Shown here one piece after another: positions 37,594 through 47,037 of a stretch of DNA of 52,119 bases. A program made the translations under genes and the position numbers. The stretch covers positions 1 to 52,119 of the forward strand of contig JABJJO010000006.1 in assembly GCA_018660825.1 (NCBI GenBank), in the 5' to 3' direction. Numbering within the stretch: position 1 is the stretch's first letter; every line of letters begins with the position of its first letter. The notes under the pieces are model-generated. The model saw nothing but the letters and a program-made list of their open reading frames with translations, searched no databases and was not told where the DNA came from. The DNA comes from Planctomycetaceae bacterium (GTDB taxonomy: Bacteria; Planctomycetota; Planctomycetia; Pirellulales; Pirellulaceae).

Positions 37594-39033
37594 TTACGAG
37601 ATTATGTCGTGGATGACGTTGCCGTGGACATCGGTTAGCCGCATATCTCGTCCACCACTACGGTAGGTAAGGTCACGGTGGTCGAGTCCTAATAGATGCA
37701 AAGTGGTCGCCCACATATCGTAGACGGTTGTTTTGTTTTCGATGGCGTGATAACCAAATTCGTCAGTGGCACCATATGCGGTTCCGCCACGGATTCCTCC
37801 CCCAGCCATGAAAATGCTGAAACCATACGGATCGTGATCTCTACCACTTGAGCCCTGTGCAAATGGTGTCCGGCCGAATTCTCCCGTGAAAATGATCAAC
37901 GTATCTTTCAATAGATCCCGTTGCTTGAGATCTTTAATTAACCCCGCGATTGGTTGATCAATTTGATGCCCCATTTTGCCGTGACCTTGTTTGATGTTCC
38001 CATGATTGTCCCAGGGGTTTGCGGCGCCACCACCGCCGATTCCATAACTCAAACAGGACAACTCAATAAAACGAACGCCCCGTTCAACGAGTCGTCTTGC
38101 CAGCAAACATTGCCGTGCGTAATGTCCGGTCTTTGGATCGCTATCGAATACGCCGTACATTTTCATCGTTGTTTTGCTTTCACCGGACAAGTCAACAAGC
38201 TCTGGAACCGCTGCCTGCATTCGATAGGCCATTTCGTAATTCTTGATTGCTGAGTCGACTTGATCATCGTCGTTTGTGGCGGTTAAAAACCGCTGGTCTT
38301 GTTGTTTGATGAAGGCGAGTCGCATTTGTTGTTGCCGGGCGACGTCACTTGGCGTGATATTGGGAATTGGATTCTTAGCGTCGAGATTTACTTGAGTTGC
38401 TTGATGATAAGCTGGCAGGTAACCGTTACTGAACAATGGAATCCCGCCATGTGGTAAAGTTGAACCGCCGCTACCGAGCACGACAAACCCAGGTAAATTC
38501 CGGTTGATGCTTCCTAATCCATAATTCACCCACGCACCGGCGCTAGGATGTCCCATAAACGGGAATCCGCTATGCATAAAGAAATTACCCTGTGCGTGCT
38601 CGCTAAACGTTGCGGTCATGGAACGGACGACTGCGAGTTCATCAGCACAGGTTGCCAAATGTGGCAGCAACGCGCTGATTTCCAAACCACTTTCACCATG
38701 TTTGTCGAATGCCCAGTGTGATGGCATCAACGTTCCATTTTGATTGAACTGAGTGCGATTGGCTTGGAAGGGTACTGGTTTACCAGCGTCTTTTACGAGC
38801 CGCGGTTTTGGATCAAAGGTATCGACTTGCGACACGCCACCGGACATGTAACAAAAGATGACATGCTTCGCTCGCGCCGTGAAATGAGGTTTTGCCAACT
38901 TTTGTTTAGCGGCGTCCGCTGGGCCTGCGGCTGACGATGTGTTGTCGTTGGCCATTAAACCGGCCAGCGCCAGCATCCCAAACCCGCTCGAGGCGTGGGA
39001 AAGAATTTGTCGACGTGTTGGATAATGTGTCAT
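37594..39033 (-). CDS. DUF1501 protein with Tat-type signal (second copy)
   Basis: From ATG 39033 (479 residues) it opens with a twin-arginine leader (R7-R8, then QILSHASSGFGMLALAGL). The DUF1501 motifs are present: MSGGVSQVDTFDPKP and FTGEFGRTPFAQGSSGRDHDPYGF, plus GGGIRGGTAYG. The longer frame up to 39156 is rejected because it overlaps the upstream gene's end. It follows the PSCyt1 protein gene by 7 bases, forming an operon with it. Compared with the other DUF1501 gene here it is diverged, so the two are old paralogues. Confidence 0.9.
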   Translation of the reverse strand: MTHYPTRRQILSHASSGFGMLALAGLMANDNTSSAAGPADAAKQKLAKPHFTARAKHVIFCYMSGGVSQVDTFDPKPRLVKDAGKPVPFQANRTQFNQNGTLMPSHWAFDKHGESGLEISALLPHLATCADELAVVRSMTATFSEHAQGNFFMHSGFPFMGHPSAGAWVNYGLGSINRNLPGFVVLGSGGSTLPHGGIPLFSNGYLPAYHQATQVNLDAKNPIPNITPSDVARQQQMRLAFIKQQDQRFLTATNDDDQVDSAIKNYEMAYRMQAAVPELVDLSGESKTTMKMYGVFDSDPKTGHYARQCLLARRLVERGVRFIELSCLSYGIGGGGAANPWDNHGNIKQGHGKMGHQIDQPIAGLIKDLKQRDLLKDTLIIFTGEFGRTPFAQGSSGRDHDPYGFSIFMAGGGIRGGTAYGATDEFGYHAIENKTTVYDMWATTLHLLGLDHRDLTYRSGGRDMRLTDVHGNVIHDIIS

Positions 39034-39040
39034 TGAGTGA

Positions 39041-42000
39041 TCAACGGATAAAGATGAATTCTTTGAAATTGAAAAGGCTTTGAGCAAAATCTTGCCAAGC
39101 ATGCGTTTCAAACTCTTGGGGGGGGATGTTCGGCCCGAGAGAGTCAAGTACTTCACGGTTTGAGGTCAGAGAAATTTTTAGTTTAGCAATGCGATGCTGT
39201 TGTTGTATCGTCAACGCTGCCATTACTAATTTTTCAGGGATGAAGTCACTGCTTCCGGACGCTAATGCTGAAATTTCGTCAGCATTAAGAGCTTGATTAT
39301 AAATTTGTGCATCCAAGATACGTCCTGCGAGCATGCGGTTTCCGCCAACGGGTGTATGTCGGATGCCAAAACAAATGACGCTTTCATTTGCTTTGAACTC
39401 TGCCGGCCCCGAAGATTTATATGGCTCGCCGTAGGGTTTGCCGTTACGAAAAATATGGATCGTCCCATCTTTTGCATAGGTTATGGCAATATGAACGGGA
39501 GTTTTTACCGCCGCCGTTTCCGGCGGCCCATTAACGCCTGCTGTGCGGGAAAAATTGTTGCTACCGGCTAACCACTGTTGAGAATCTTTTTCGGCATAAA
39601 CGATTGAATCAAAATAAATTCCGTCGTTGGTTTGAATTGTAATCACACCACCAGCCCTTTGGTTTAGTGTGTTTAACTGTACGATGGCAGCCAGCGTTTT
39701 TTCAGTGATGTTTTTTGAAATTGGTTTGGTAATGGCATAAGCGGCGGCATCGTTGAGAATCAATGCTCCGTTTTGGATATGAGCGTTATTTGAGGCAGTG
39801 GCGTGTGAATCGCCGATCTGATCTTGCAGCGAATTTTCGAAATCCCAGTGGTGGATTGGGCTTGGTATCGCCACCGTCGGTAATTTGCCCGCAGCTTTTT
39901 GTTGCAGTAGTGTTTGTCGTACAGGGTGAAGGATATCGTGGATTTGTTGTGTTTGCGAGCGAATTGCCTTGTTGAGCATGTCACTTTTGTCTCGTGATTC
40001 TCGTTGCTCTAACAACAGTTGCTCGAAATATTGTTGACATTGTTCTAATTCAATAGCTGTAGGCGCACGTGAAAAGGCGCGTAAAAACATCGCATGAAAG
40101 CGGGCGGTGTTGTCTACGAGTGAAGTGTCCTTAATAATATCCGCGGCGAATTGCTTGGCGGTGTTAATTACGAACGCACTGTTCAGTAGTGTCAGCGATT
40201 GAGCCGGGACATTTGTTTTCGCGCGAGCCCCAACGGTACTTAATGGTTCCGGGCGGTCAAAGATGTTAAGAAATGGGTCGGGATTGTTCCGATGGGTTCG
40301 GACATAAAGGCTACGACGAGGTGACGTCCCGGCGACGCTTGTTTGATACATCGTGGGGTCCAGTGTCGCTGCGGTTACTAACATCGCATCTCGAATCGCT
40401 TCTCCATCGAGCCGTGTAATTGGAAATTGGGCAAACATGTTTACAGCGGTTGCTTGTTGATTGTCAGGGAGGCTTGGATTATGGCTTGCTTGACGATACG
40501 TCGCACTCATAACAATTTGGCGGATGAGATTTTTCTGCGACCAATTATTTTCTTCCAGTTGTGAGACCAGGTAATTTAACAATTCTGGATGAGTTGGACG
40601 AGTTCCGAGATGGCCAAAGTTATCAACGGTACTGACAATGCCACGGCCGAACAAATGGTGCCAAATGCGGTTGGCGATAACACGGCCAACGAGTGGGTTG
40701 TCGGGGTTTGAGAGATCCTCGGCGAGTTCAAGCCGCCCACTTTGTGTTGTTGTGTATTGACGGTCACTAAATGCCTCGAGAAAACCACGAGGTACCATCG
40801 CATCGACGTCATGCGGATTTCCTCGAGTCCATAATGGATGGTCGACGCCGTGACGATCGATAACGCCTGGCGATCGCACTGGCGTCGGGATGATGTTTTC
40901 CAGATGGCGATATTGCGTGAGTAGTCGTTCGATCGAGGGGAGTTGCGAGAGTTGATTGGGAAGCAATTGATTGCGAACGAAGAATCCGAGGAAGCGAGCT
41001 TCCTCGTCGGAAATGGATTCGCGTTGCCATTGTGCGATGATGCGCCGTAACACGTCTTGATACAATTTCCCCAGTTCTTGAGGATTGGTTGGCGTTTGGT
41101 CAGTGACGGCCGCAAGCCGATTCGGCAAATTAACGGGTGGTAGTTGGCCCGCTTTAAGGCAAGCGACGTTGGTGAGTCCGAACCAACTCCGCTGCTGGGA
41201 GCGTGCTTCCACCGGTAGGTCGTAAGCCGTTGCTAGTTCCAAATACATACTAGTGCCGCGGAAATAGCGCATGTCGAATTTAATCCATGCGGGGTTGATA
41301 GAATTGGGATTCTGTTCCAAATACAACAAACCAATCACGCGTGGATAGTTTTCCATAACAAAGCGTAGGCGGGATCCCATGCTTTTTAGCCCGGCAACCT
41401 GAATCCAAATATCATCAAAATCAACATTGAATTCCGGCGAGTGCAAGACCCCATTGTGTCGACTCGACAGGCTGTTTGTGAAAAGACCAGCGACATGAAT
41501 GTTCTCGATGATCTGATCGCCCGTTGGGTTGATAGCAAAGTCGCCACCGCGACGCCTGCCCGCTAGGCCAGTTCCATGCTGCGTCCATTGTTGGTGATCG
41601 TCTCCCGAACTGAGATTCCATCGTCGTTGTAAGGTTTGTTGTTGAAAAGATTGGTCTTTATCACGAGCAGATGTCCACTGCGATTTGATTTTATTCCATT
41701 GACCGCTAAATTGCTCGCCAGAAAGACCGTTTAATGTGGCCAACTCAAACAACGGATTTCGGTCGACGATGGCGTCTTTCTTGCCGGCCAATTTGATTTG
41801 TTCCTGCCAGCGTGTCATCAGTGACGTGGAAGAATCCTGCAACACCTTTAGCCAGTGTTGAGCGATTTCATGGCGGATGCTTTCTTTGAGTTGAGTGAGT
41901 TGTTGTTTGTTCGTGTCTGCTCGAGTTGGTGTGTCCACAGTGATCAAGGCTGGGCGAGCGTTGGCTAATATTCCGTAGAAACGGTAATAATCGCGTTGGC

Positions 42001-43135
42001 TGATGGCGTCGAATTTGTGATCGTGACAGCGCGCACAGGAGACGGTAAGTCCTAAAAATGCCTTACTGATGACATCAACTTGATTGTCGATGAAAGCAAT
42101 TTGTTCGACTTTGGCATCGACGGGAGCGTAGCCGTGAGGGACAAATCGATAGTGTCCTGTCGCCAACGCAGACTCATTGATTTGTTGTGCTGGGTTAATA
42201 CGGGGATCGCTCAGTAGGTCACCGGCAATGTGTTCTCGCACCATCTGTGTGTAAGAAACGTCATCATTGAGTGCGCGAATTAGATAATTGCGATACCGAT
42301 AAGCATGTGGAATTCGAGGGTCGCCTTCGCTGCCGTGTGATTCAGCGTAGCGAAATACATCCATCCAGTGCCGCGCCCAACGCTCGCCATACTGAGGGGA
42401 ATTGAGTAATTGATCGACTAAGCGAGAATAGGCGTCCTCGGATTTGTCGTTGAGGAATTGTTGCAGTAGAGTGGCTGCTGGTGGTAACCCGGTCAGCGCA
42501 AACGAGAGACGACGCGCAATGGTCGGCTTATCGGCGGGCGGGGCGGGTTGCAGTTGATGTTTTTGTAGTTGCTGGAGAATCAAGCGATCAATCGGCTTGT
42601 TGGACCAGGCAGTTGCTGGAGGCATTTCGATTGGTTTGGGAGGTTGGAAGCTCCACAACTTCATCCGAGTTGTACGAATGGTGTTCCAGGATGTGAGTTG
42701 TTGCAGGGTCTTTTTGTTGGGTGGCTGGTCGCGTGGGTCTGGCGCTCCCATTTCAATCCAACGACGAAAGGCGGCAATCGATGTTTGGTTCAGCCGTGGA
42801 TCATCTTTGGGCATTCGCAGTTCATCGCTGTGCAGGATGGCTTGCAGCAGTAAACTGTCCTGCGGTTTGCTAGGCACGACTGCTGGGCCCGAGAAACCTC
42901 CTTGCAAGAGTCCGTCACGAAAATCTAACGCTAAATCGCCTTCAGCAGTGCCGGAACTGTTGTGGCAGCGATAACAGCGTTCCACCAGTACAGGCCGGAT
43001 CTGTGATTCAAAGAAGTCGATTTGCTGTGCGGTCGGGTCCGTGGCGTTGCAGGTCGCTGCCCACGACAACAGGGCAAAGAATACGGCGACGAAGCAGGCG
43101 TGGTTTTGTAAGTTGTTTTGTCGGCAGATGTTCAT
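39041..43135 (-). CDS. Secreted PSCyt1-DUF1549-DUF1553-LamG protein
   Basis: This protein (1364 residues) combines, in order, a signal peptide (about 13-31), a PSCyt1 cytochrome-like domain with CYRCH (54-58), DUF1549 with CARCH (367-371), DUF1553 (VGRVIANRIWHHLFGRGIV and following), and a LamG/concanavalin-like domain (about 1090-1285: HHWDFENSL, HIAITYAKDG and AQIYNQALNADEI). The two CxxCH motifs suggest covalent haem, and LamG suggests glycan or protein binding. It is in an operon with DUF1501. The set is typical of planctomycetes, and the probable role is in extracellular polymer breakdown. Confidence 0.9.
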   Translation of the reverse strand: MNICRQNNLQNHACFVAVFFALLSWAATCNATDPTAQQIDFFESQIRPVLVERCYRCHNSSGTAEGDLALDFRDGLLQGGFSGPAVVPSKPQDSLLLQAILHSDELRMPKDDPRLNQTSIAAFRRWIEMGAPDPRDQPPNKKTLQQLTSWNTIRTTRMKLWSFQPPKPIEMPPATAWSNKPIDRLILQQLQKHQLQPAPPADKPTIARRLSFALTGLPPAATLLQQFLNDKSEDAYSRLVDQLLNSPQYGERWARHWMDVFRYAESHGSEGDPRIPHAYRYRNYLIRALNDDVSYTQMVREHIAGDLLSDPRINPAQQINESALATGHYRFVPHGYAPVDAKVEQIAFIDNQVDVISKAFLGLTVSCARCHDHKFDAISQRDYYRFYGILANARPALITVDTPTRADTNKQQLTQLKESIRHEIAQHWLKVLQDSSTSLMTRWQEQIKLAGKKDAIVDRNPLFELATLNGLSGEQFSGQWNKIKSQWTSARDKDQSFQQQTLQRRWNLSSGDDHQQWTQHGTGLAGRRRGGDFAINPTGDQIIENIHVAGLFTNSLSSRHNGVLHSPEFNVDFDDIWIQVAGLKSMGSRLRFVMENYPRVIGLLYLEQNPNSINPAWIKFDMRYFRGTSMYLELATAYDLPVEARSQQRSWFGLTNVACLKAGQLPPVNLPNRLAAVTDQTPTNPQELGKLYQDVLRRIIAQWQRESISDEEARFLGFFVRNQLLPNQLSQLPSIERLLTQYRHLENIIPTPVRSPGVIDRHGVDHPLWTRGNPHDVDAMVPRGFLEAFSDRQYTTTQSGRLELAEDLSNPDNPLVGRVIANRIWHHLFGRGIVSTVDNFGHLGTRPTHPELLNYLVSQLEENNWSQKNLIRQIVMSATYRQASHNPSLPDNQQATAVNMFAQFPITRLDGEAIRDAMLVTAATLDPTMYQTSVAGTSPRRSLYVRTHRNNPDPFLNIFDRPEPLSTVGARAKTNVPAQSLTLLNSAFVINTAKQFAADIIKDTSLVDNTARFHAMFLRAFSRAPTAIELEQCQQYFEQLLLEQRESRDKSDMLNKAIRSQTQQIHDILHPVRQTLLQQKAAGKLPTVAIPSPIHHWDFENSLQDQIGDSHATASNNAHIQNGALILNDAAAYAITKPISKNITEKTLAAIVQLNTLNQRAGGVITIQTNDGIYFDSIVYAEKDSQQWLAGSNNFSRTAGVNGPPETAAVKTPVHIAITYAKDGTIHIFRNGKPYGEPYKSSGPAEFKANESVICFGIRHTPVGGNRMLAGRILDAQIYNQALNADEISALASGSSDFIPEKLVMAALTIQQQHRIAKLKISLTSNREVLDSLGPNIPPQEFETHAWQDFAQSLFNFKEFIFIR

Positions 43136-43218
43136 GATAGGGTAGGGAAAGTGGGACTCTTTCCACCTATTGTATCAAATGTATCAAGCGGACAAATACA
43201 AAACAGCGAATGTTATTA

Positions 43219-43818
43219 TTAAAAAGCATTTGAGTCCAAGACGAATTCTCCATTGATGGCCAAAGCAGAATGTATGGTCGTGGGTGAGGAAATAAGAATT
43301 GTTGTCTGTGTGAGATTGCCGAGGATGGTGCACGTTGTTGCGATCCCTTCGTCGTCGAGGTCGGCGAACGGTTCGTCGATTAACAGTAACTTGGGCTGTC
43401 GCATGAGAGATCTTGCCAACGCTACTCGGCGCTGTTCACCGCCGGAAAGTTGCTGACACGAGCGGTGGGCTAGGTGTTGGATTTTAAAACTTTCGAGCAT
43501 CTGCTGGACTAGTGCATCCCGGTCACTGGCTGCCATGGATCGAATACCGTAGCATACATTTTCATGGACGGTCCCTTTAAACATGTAGGGACGCTGATGT
43601 ACAAAGCCGATTTGATTCTGGGGTAGTGAGCAATGCAATGTCCCTTGGAAATCATGCTCCAAGCCGGCAATAATTCTGAGTAAGGTCGTTTTGCCGCTGC
43701 CATTGGTGCCAACGATACCAAATTTGTGGTTGGGCTGAATTTCGAGTGTCGGGACTTGGCAGATAGGTTTTTTTCCGCGTATCACTTGCAAATCGGTGAT
43801 TTGGATTATTGAATTCAT
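43219..43818 (-). CDS. tupC: Tungstate-type ABC transporter ATP-binding protein
   Basis: From ATG 43818 (199 residues) the ATPase has Walker A GTNGSGKTT (37-45), Q-loop Q75, the signature LSGGEQ (124-129), Walker B LLLIDEP (144-150) and an H-loop replaced by SSPT. It overlaps the end of the permease gene by four bases (ATGA). The longer frame to 44100 lies in the permease and is rejected. It is short, lacking the C-terminal regulatory domain of molybdate ATPases, as is usual for TupC. Confidence 0.85.
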   Translation of the reverse strand: MNSIIQITDLQVIRGKKPICQVPTLEIQPNHKFGIVGTNGSGKTTLLRIIAGLEHDFQGTLHCSLPQNQIGFVHQRPYMFKGTVHENVCYGIRSMAASDRDALVQQMLESFKIQHLAHRSCQQLSGGEQRRVALARSLMRQPKLLLIDEPFADLDDEGIATTCTILGNLTQTTILISSPTTIHSALAINGEFVLDSNAF

Positions 43819-44522
43819 CCGTGTTTCTCCTGCGACCGTGGAACGCTGAGCAGAGAAATAAGCGTAGTCATGACGATTGCCATCAATAATAATACAAGGC
43901 TCATGGCTACGGCGCGGGATAAATTGCCGCGAGCGGTTTCGAGAGTCGTCGCGGTTGCTAGCGTACGAGTTATGGACTTGATGTTTCCGCCAATCATCAT
44001 GGCGATACCCAGTTCGGTGAAGCAGCGAGCGAAAGCGGTCAGCAACGCAAGTGTGATTGCTAATCGAGCTTCGCCAAGATAAGTTTTTAATCGCTGCCAA
44101 GGGGATGCCCCCAGCATGATTGCTGTTTCATGCACGCGGGGATCAAGATTGGCGATCGCAGCGTGAGTCAAACTGACGATAATGGGTAGCGCCAATGCAA
44201 ACTCGCCTAACACGATCCCCACGGGAGTGTACAACAATTCCAGCATACCGAGTGGTCCTTGCCGAGAGAGCAGGGCATAACCGACAAGCCCAATCAGGAC
44301 GGTAGGGATGCCCATGCCTGCTCGAAATAGGATGATTAATAAAGTGTGTCCGCGAAAATTCGCTCGAGCCAGTAACGAACCAATCGTAATTCCGACCACG
44401 GCGGCCAACGCTACGGCGGTAGTTGAAATCCAGATGCTGCGCCACGCTGCGTCCAAAACCTGCGGGTCACCCGCCAGGATCAACTTGAGCGCTTCGACGA
44501 TACCGTTCCAGATGAATTCCAT
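43815..44522 (-). CDS. tupB: Tungstate-type ABC transporter permease
   Basis: The permease (235 residues) has about five to six membrane helices and the EAA-like cytoplasmic loop (ETAIMLGASPWQRLKTYLGEARLAITL). The N-terminal LKLILAGDPQVLDAAWRSIWIS is typical of TupB. It is between tupA and tupC, with 51 bases to tupA and a 4-base overlap with tupC. Confidence 0.87.
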   Translation of the reverse strand: MEFIWNGIVEALKLILAGDPQVLDAAWRSIWISTTAVALAAVVGITIGSLLARANFRGHTLLIILFRAGMGIPTVLIGLVGYALLSRQGPLGMLELLYTPVGIVLGEFALALPIIVSLTHAAIANLDPRVHETAIMLGASPWQRLKTYLGEARLAITLALLTAFARCFTELGIAMMIGGNIKSITRTLATATTLETARGNLSRAVAMSLVLLLMAIVMTTLISLLSVPRSQEKHG

Positions 44523-44573
44523 GAAATACGTGGGCTAAGTGTTAGAGGTGTTGGTATTAGAGAGCGGGTTAGG

Positions 44574-45446
44574 TTACTTGGTGCTGGGAGTAAGTGGGTT
44601 GAATAAAGTTTGGTTTTGGATTTTATATTCCGAGATGGTTTTTTGGGCAGCGGACGAGACGAGGAACTCGGCTAATTGAATTGCTTGACGCTGATTTATC
44701 ATATCGTTTTTTGTGGGCGTTACGGTAATGACACTATACCGATTCTTTAAGGCAGGGTGTGGAGATGTGAGTGGTATCAACGTAAGTCGTTCGTTGAAAC
44801 GTAAGTAGGTTGCTCGGTCAGTTAGCACGTATGCTTGCTTTTCCTCGGCGATCAAAAGTGTATTGGCCATGCCTTGCCCTGTTTCAAGATAATTCATGGT
44901 AGGGGGGGGTGAACCCAGATCTTTCCAGAGGCCGATCTCTTTTTTGTGCGTCCCGCTATCGTCTCCGCGCGAGGCAAACCAATATCGATTGGCGATGATT
45001 TCGAACGCTGCTAGGGGAGGTTTGTCCTTAATGTTGGCTGGGTCATTCGCTGGCCCAAGTATCACGAAATAGTTTTCCATGAACGATTGATGAGTCACAC
45101 CATGGCCAGCACGCATGAACGCTTGTTCTGCTGCTGGGGCATGTACAATGAGAACGTCGACTTCGCCACGTTGGCCCAGTTTAAGAGCCGCTCCGGTTCC
45201 AACAGCGATGACAGTCACTTGGCAATCATATTTCGCTTGGAATTTGGGGATGAGTTCATCGAGGAGCCCAGAATCTCGAGTGCTAGTGGTGGTGGCTAAT
45301 CGCAGTTGATGCGAATTACCTGTTGCGGGTTGTCCAGTGCCAATGGTTTGTTCGGAACATCCTCCAGGCAATAAGGACAACACGGCAAGCAGGAGGCATG
45401 ATGAAAAACGCACGTGTATTGCTCGAGAAGGGGAAGTTTGTTGCAA
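44574..45446 (-). CDS. tupA: Tungstate-binding lipoprotein
   Basis: A lipoprotein signal ends in LLPGGC (C30). The mature protein has the TupA hallmarks: LATTTSTRDSGLLDEL with the TTTS oxyanion-binding motif (52-55), VIAVGTGAALKLGQRGEVDVLIVHAP, and RGDDSGTHKKE. TupA binds tungstate very tightly in the periplasm, with much lower affinity for molybdate. It is the first gene of the tup operon and is divergent from the peptidase gene. No tungsto-enzyme gene is seen nearby. Confidence 0.9.
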   Translation of the reverse strand: MQQTSPSRAIHVRFSSCLLLAVLSLLPGGCSEQTIGTGQPATGNSHQLRLATTTSTRDSGLLDELIPKFQAKYDCQVTVIAVGTGAALKLGQRGEVDVLIVHAPAAEQAFMRAGHGVTHQSFMENYFVILGPANDPANIKDKPPLAAFEIIANRYWFASRGDDSGTHKKEIGLWKDLGSPPPTMNYLETGQGMANTLLIAEEKQAYVLTDRATYLRFNERLTLIPLTSPHPALKNRYSVITVTPTKNDMINQRQAIQLAEFLVSSAAQKTISEYKIQNQTLFNPLTPSTK

Positions 45447-45518
45447 CTGTTTCTAATTTATCAAAACGGGCTATGTTGCGTAAGGTAATGGCCTGTGAGT
45501 ACTGCTCGTTCAGCCATA

Positions 45519-45541
45519 CTAAACTCGCTAAAATAGTTTAG
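45519..45541. promoter_or_regulatory. Inverted repeat between divergent tupA and pepC genes
   Basis: CTAAACT (45519-45525) and AGTTTAG (45535-45541) form a perfect 7-bp inverted repeat with a 9-base spacer, overlapping a -10-like TAAAAT (45529-45534). It sits about 72-94 bases before each divergent gene's start. It could be an operator for one or both genes; no regulator is known. Confidence 0.35.
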
Positions 45542-45612
45542 AATGAAGCTATCTTTGTTACCGAACCAACAGTTCCTAGAAAAAATATGGCATCCCAAAA
45601 GGCACCCTTTGT

Positions 45613-46995
45613 ATGGCGATTGCACCGACACCTGAAACAATGACCGACAATCGACTTACCGATGAATATATCGCTCAGCTTCGATTAGATTTCCAGAGCC
45701 ATCCCACAGCTCAGCTTATGCAGAATGCTGTTACCAGAAATAGCATCGATCTTGTATCTCGCAACCATCGTGTCGTTGCGGCTACGGACCATTCGTTTTC
45801 TAACCTTTTAGATAGCTGGAAGGTCACAAATCAAAAGCAGAGCGGGCGCTGTTGGCTGTTTGCGGGATTGAATTTGTTTCGCCCAGCAGCGATGGAAGCA
45901 TTGAATCTAAAGGCATTTGAGTTCAGTCAAAATTACACCTTGTTTTGGGATAAATTTGAACGTGCTAACTATTTTTTGGAAGCGATGATCGAAACCGCTG
46001 ATCGCGAAATTGACGACCGTACAGTTGCATTTCTATTGGAACGCCCGCTTGATGATGGTGGTCAATGGAATATGTTTGTCAATATTATTCGCAAGCATGG
46101 AATCGTACCCAAATACGCGATGCCGGAAACACAAAGTTCAAGTGCGACACGTAAAATGAATGAACAGTTGCTTGCTCGTTTGCGCAAAGGAGCATTAGAA
46201 GTGCGTAGTTGTCTTGAAGTGGGTAATGCGAGCGAGCAAGTACAAGCGACGAAGGAGAATATTCTTGGAGAAGTCTATCGAATGTTGTGTATTCACTTAG
46301 GAACTCCGCCAACAGAATTTGATTGGCAATGGAATGATAAGGACAAAGTGTTTCACAACGATGGTGAAATGACACCGCTCGAATTTACCAAGCGGTATTT
46401 CCAAACGGATCCGCAGGACTATGTTTGCATCGTCAATGACCCGCGCAGTACGAGTTCTTACAACAATACATATACGGTGGAATTCTTAGGTAATGTAGTA
46501 GGGGGCGATGTTGTTAAGTACTTGAATGTCGATGTGCAAACGATGAAACAACTGACGATGGCAACCTTGCTTGACGGTGAGCCGGTATGGATGGGTTGTG
46601 ACGTCGGAAAAATGATGGATCGTAAAGAGGGCGTATGGGATGTTGATCTGTTTGAATATGAAGATGTGTACGATGCCGAATTGACGTTAACTAAAGCGGA
46701 ACGTTTGGACTACCACGAAACCTTGATGACTCACGCCATGTTGTTTACAGGTGTCGATGTGATCGAAGGTGAAAATGGTCAGCGAGCGCGGCGTTGGCGA
46801 GTGGAAAATAGTTGGGGTGACGAAAACGGTAAGAAGGGATTTTACACGATGAATGATTCGTGGTTCGATGAGTTTATGTTTGAAGTTGCGATTCATAAAA
46901 AATACCTATCCGCAGAACTGCTGGCCGCTTGGGATCTCCAGCCAACACCACTGCGTCCTTGGGATCCAATGGGCGCTTTAGCACGTAGGTCTTAA
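45613..46995 (+). CDS. pepC: Cysteine aminopeptidase (PepC/bleomycin hydrolase, C1B)
   Basis: The peptidase removes N-terminal residues from peptides in the cytoplasm; the family also inactivates bleomycin. The catalytic triad is visible: C80 in QKQSGRCWLFAGLN, H374 in MTHAMLFTGVD and N399 in RVENSWGDENG, with the oxyanion-hole glutamine Q74 or Q76 upstream of C80. The length of 460 residues is normal. No signal peptide is present. ATG 45613 has an AAAAGG ribosome-binding site 11 bases before it. Confidence 0.92.
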   Translation: MAIAPTPETMTDNRLTDEYIAQLRLDFQSHPTAQLMQNAVTRNSIDLVSRNHRVVAATDHSFSNLLDSWKVTNQKQSGRCWLFAGLNLFRPAAMEALNLKAFEFSQNYTLFWDKFERANYFLEAMIETADREIDDRTVAFLLERPLDDGGQWNMFVNIIRKHGIVPKYAMPETQSSSATRKMNEQLLARLRKGALEVRSCLEVGNASEQVQATKENILGEVYRMLCIHLGTPPTEFDWQWNDKDKVFHNDGEMTPLEFTKRYFQTDPQDYVCIVNDPRSTSSYNNTYTVEFLGNVVGGDVVKYLNVDVQTMKQLTMATLLDGEPVWMGCDVGKMMDRKEGVWDVDLFEYEDVYDAELTLTKAERLDYHETLMTHAMLFTGVDVIEGENGQRARRWRVENSWGDENGKKGFYTMNDSWFDEFMFEVAIHKKYLSAELLAAWDLQPTPLRPWDPMGALARRS

Positions 46996-47037
46996 TCATC
47001 AAAATAAATTTGCTAGGTCGTATAATTAGATATTGGT

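Noticed and set aside
39034-39156. Upstream extension of the second DUF1501 frame
   Set aside because: It would overlap the end of the PSCyt1 gene and place 41 residues before a clear Tat signal.
43819-44100. Upstream extension of the tupC frame
   Set aside because: The extra 94 residues lie inside tupB, while ATG 43818 overlaps the tupB stop in the usual ATGA form and matches the ATPase start.
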